This document shows, one piece after another, positions 21,871-22,394 of a stretch of 22,394 nt of DNA (positions are counted from its first letter, which is position 1; every line of letters begins with the position of its first letter). Source of the DNA: Pelargonium nanum (lineage: Eukaryota > Streptophyta > Magnoliopsida > Geraniales > Geraniaceae); the NCBI GenBank assembly GCA_036897485.1, contig JAYMTF010001588.1:1-22394 (forward strand), given 5' to 3'. Under the pieces are notes generated by a model that searched no databases, was not told the origin of the DNA, and was given only the letters and a program-made list of their open reading frames with translations. Both the position numbers and the translations under genes were made by a program.

Positions 21871-22394
21871 CTACCAAACAATACAACAAAATTAATAACT
21901 AACAAACCTAGAATATACTATATATTTATCCACTACATAATTTCCATTGTCACAATTTTTATTTGTATTTTTTGAAGAAAATTTTCATTGTCACAGTTTA
22001 TTTATTCTTTTTGTAAGAAACTTAAATACATAAGCTTTATAGCATAAATAAGTGAATGAAATGTTCCAACAATGGAAAAAATATATATACACACACACCA
22101 AATCCTGAAAATTATCTCAGGCAGATTTTCTACCACCAAAAAAAATTGTAATGCAAAGTTTTTTTTAGGGGTAATGCAAAGTTCATACTTCAAAAATAAA
22201 TATAAATATATATTTTTTAAAAATAGTTTAAATTCATGACAATTATCCTTTCAAAAGATGCCTCCAAAAAAATCCTTGAAAAATGTTCAGTTGAGCTACA
22301 CAACATCCCACGTAGAGCTGTTAAATGGGTTGTTGGCCCGAGAGCCAAACCATCCCATCCGCTTAATTTTACCATTTGGGCCAAACCGTTAGAC
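21871..22394 (-). other. Intron of the partial thionin-like gene, with inserted repeat
   Basis: The first 370 bases align with the intron of the gene at 19811-20737. After about 22244 the similarity stops and repeat-like sequence follows to the window end. Confidence 0.6.
22313..22394. mobile_element. Possible hAT-type element end (truncated by window)
   Basis: TAGAGCTGTTAAATGGG followed by GGCCCGAGAGCC, CCATTTGGGCC and similar pieces is the kind of end I associate with dispersed non-autonomous DNA elements (hAT-like) in plants. A related, more decayed segment starts at 21164. The other end lies outside the window, so the class cannot be confirmed. Confidence 0.3.

Larger units (their letters stand above)
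21622..22244. repeat. Tandem duplication, copy B
   Basis: The counterpart of 19620-20252, offset by roughly 1.98-2.0 kb. It carries the final exon of a second thionin-like gene and part of its intron. Copy B has its own small internal duplications, for example TAATGCAAAGTT twice (near 22149 and 22172). Confidence 0.8.

Overview
This is nuclear DNA from a flowering plant, very probably a eudicot. It is AT-rich, with short GT-AG introns, and it carries a COPI coat gene, a plant-type NUP50, a class III peroxidase and thionin-like cysteine-rich secreted proteins, all families with plant-specific features. The exact species cannot be read from the sequence; an asterid is only a guess. All gene models below were built by eye from splice sites and from remembered homologous proteins. 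No database search was run.

Left third (1-7402, + strand): the 3' 20 exons of a coatomer beta'-subunit gene. The first exon or exons lie left of the window. The joined exons encode 868 residues. Next come about 2.5 kb of 3'UTR and intergenic DNA that contain a clear fold-back MITE (8326-8732), then the promoter and a 2.1-kb leader intron of a NUP50-type nucleoporin gene (CDS 12398-13645, one coding exon). As I recall, the COPB2-NUP50 pair is also adjacent in Arabidopsis, twice, so this appears to be old conserved microsynteny.

Middle (13646-17216): an AT-rich intergenic stretch with degenerate repeat debris, then a complete four-exon class III peroxidase (15819-17173, + strand) of 340 residues. 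It has the canonical intron positions and all catalytic residues, but unusual residues at the substrate-access positions.

Right quarter (18257-22394, - strand): a tandem cluster of thionin-like secreted cysteine-rich protein genes. One is intronless (18257-18661). One is short and has only six cysteines (19234-19425). One has two exons (19811-20737). The last is a partial copy of which only the final exon (21794-21870) lies in the window. The first three share the cysteine spacing CX3CX3CX10CX3CX3C after a signal peptide. The last two come from a roughly 2-kb tandem duplication. Their final exons differ by two synonymous bases while the flanks have diverged clearly.

The coatomer gene (Golgi-ER vesicle traffic) and NUP50 (nuclear transport) are housekeeping genes. 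The peroxidase and thionin-like genes are secreted-protein genes that probably act in the wall or in defence. I see no RNA genes, no CRISPR-like array and no intact autonomous transposon. The best candidates for a second look are the thionin-like cluster, with its truncated six-cysteine member and strongly conserved last exon, and the long-hairpin MITE.
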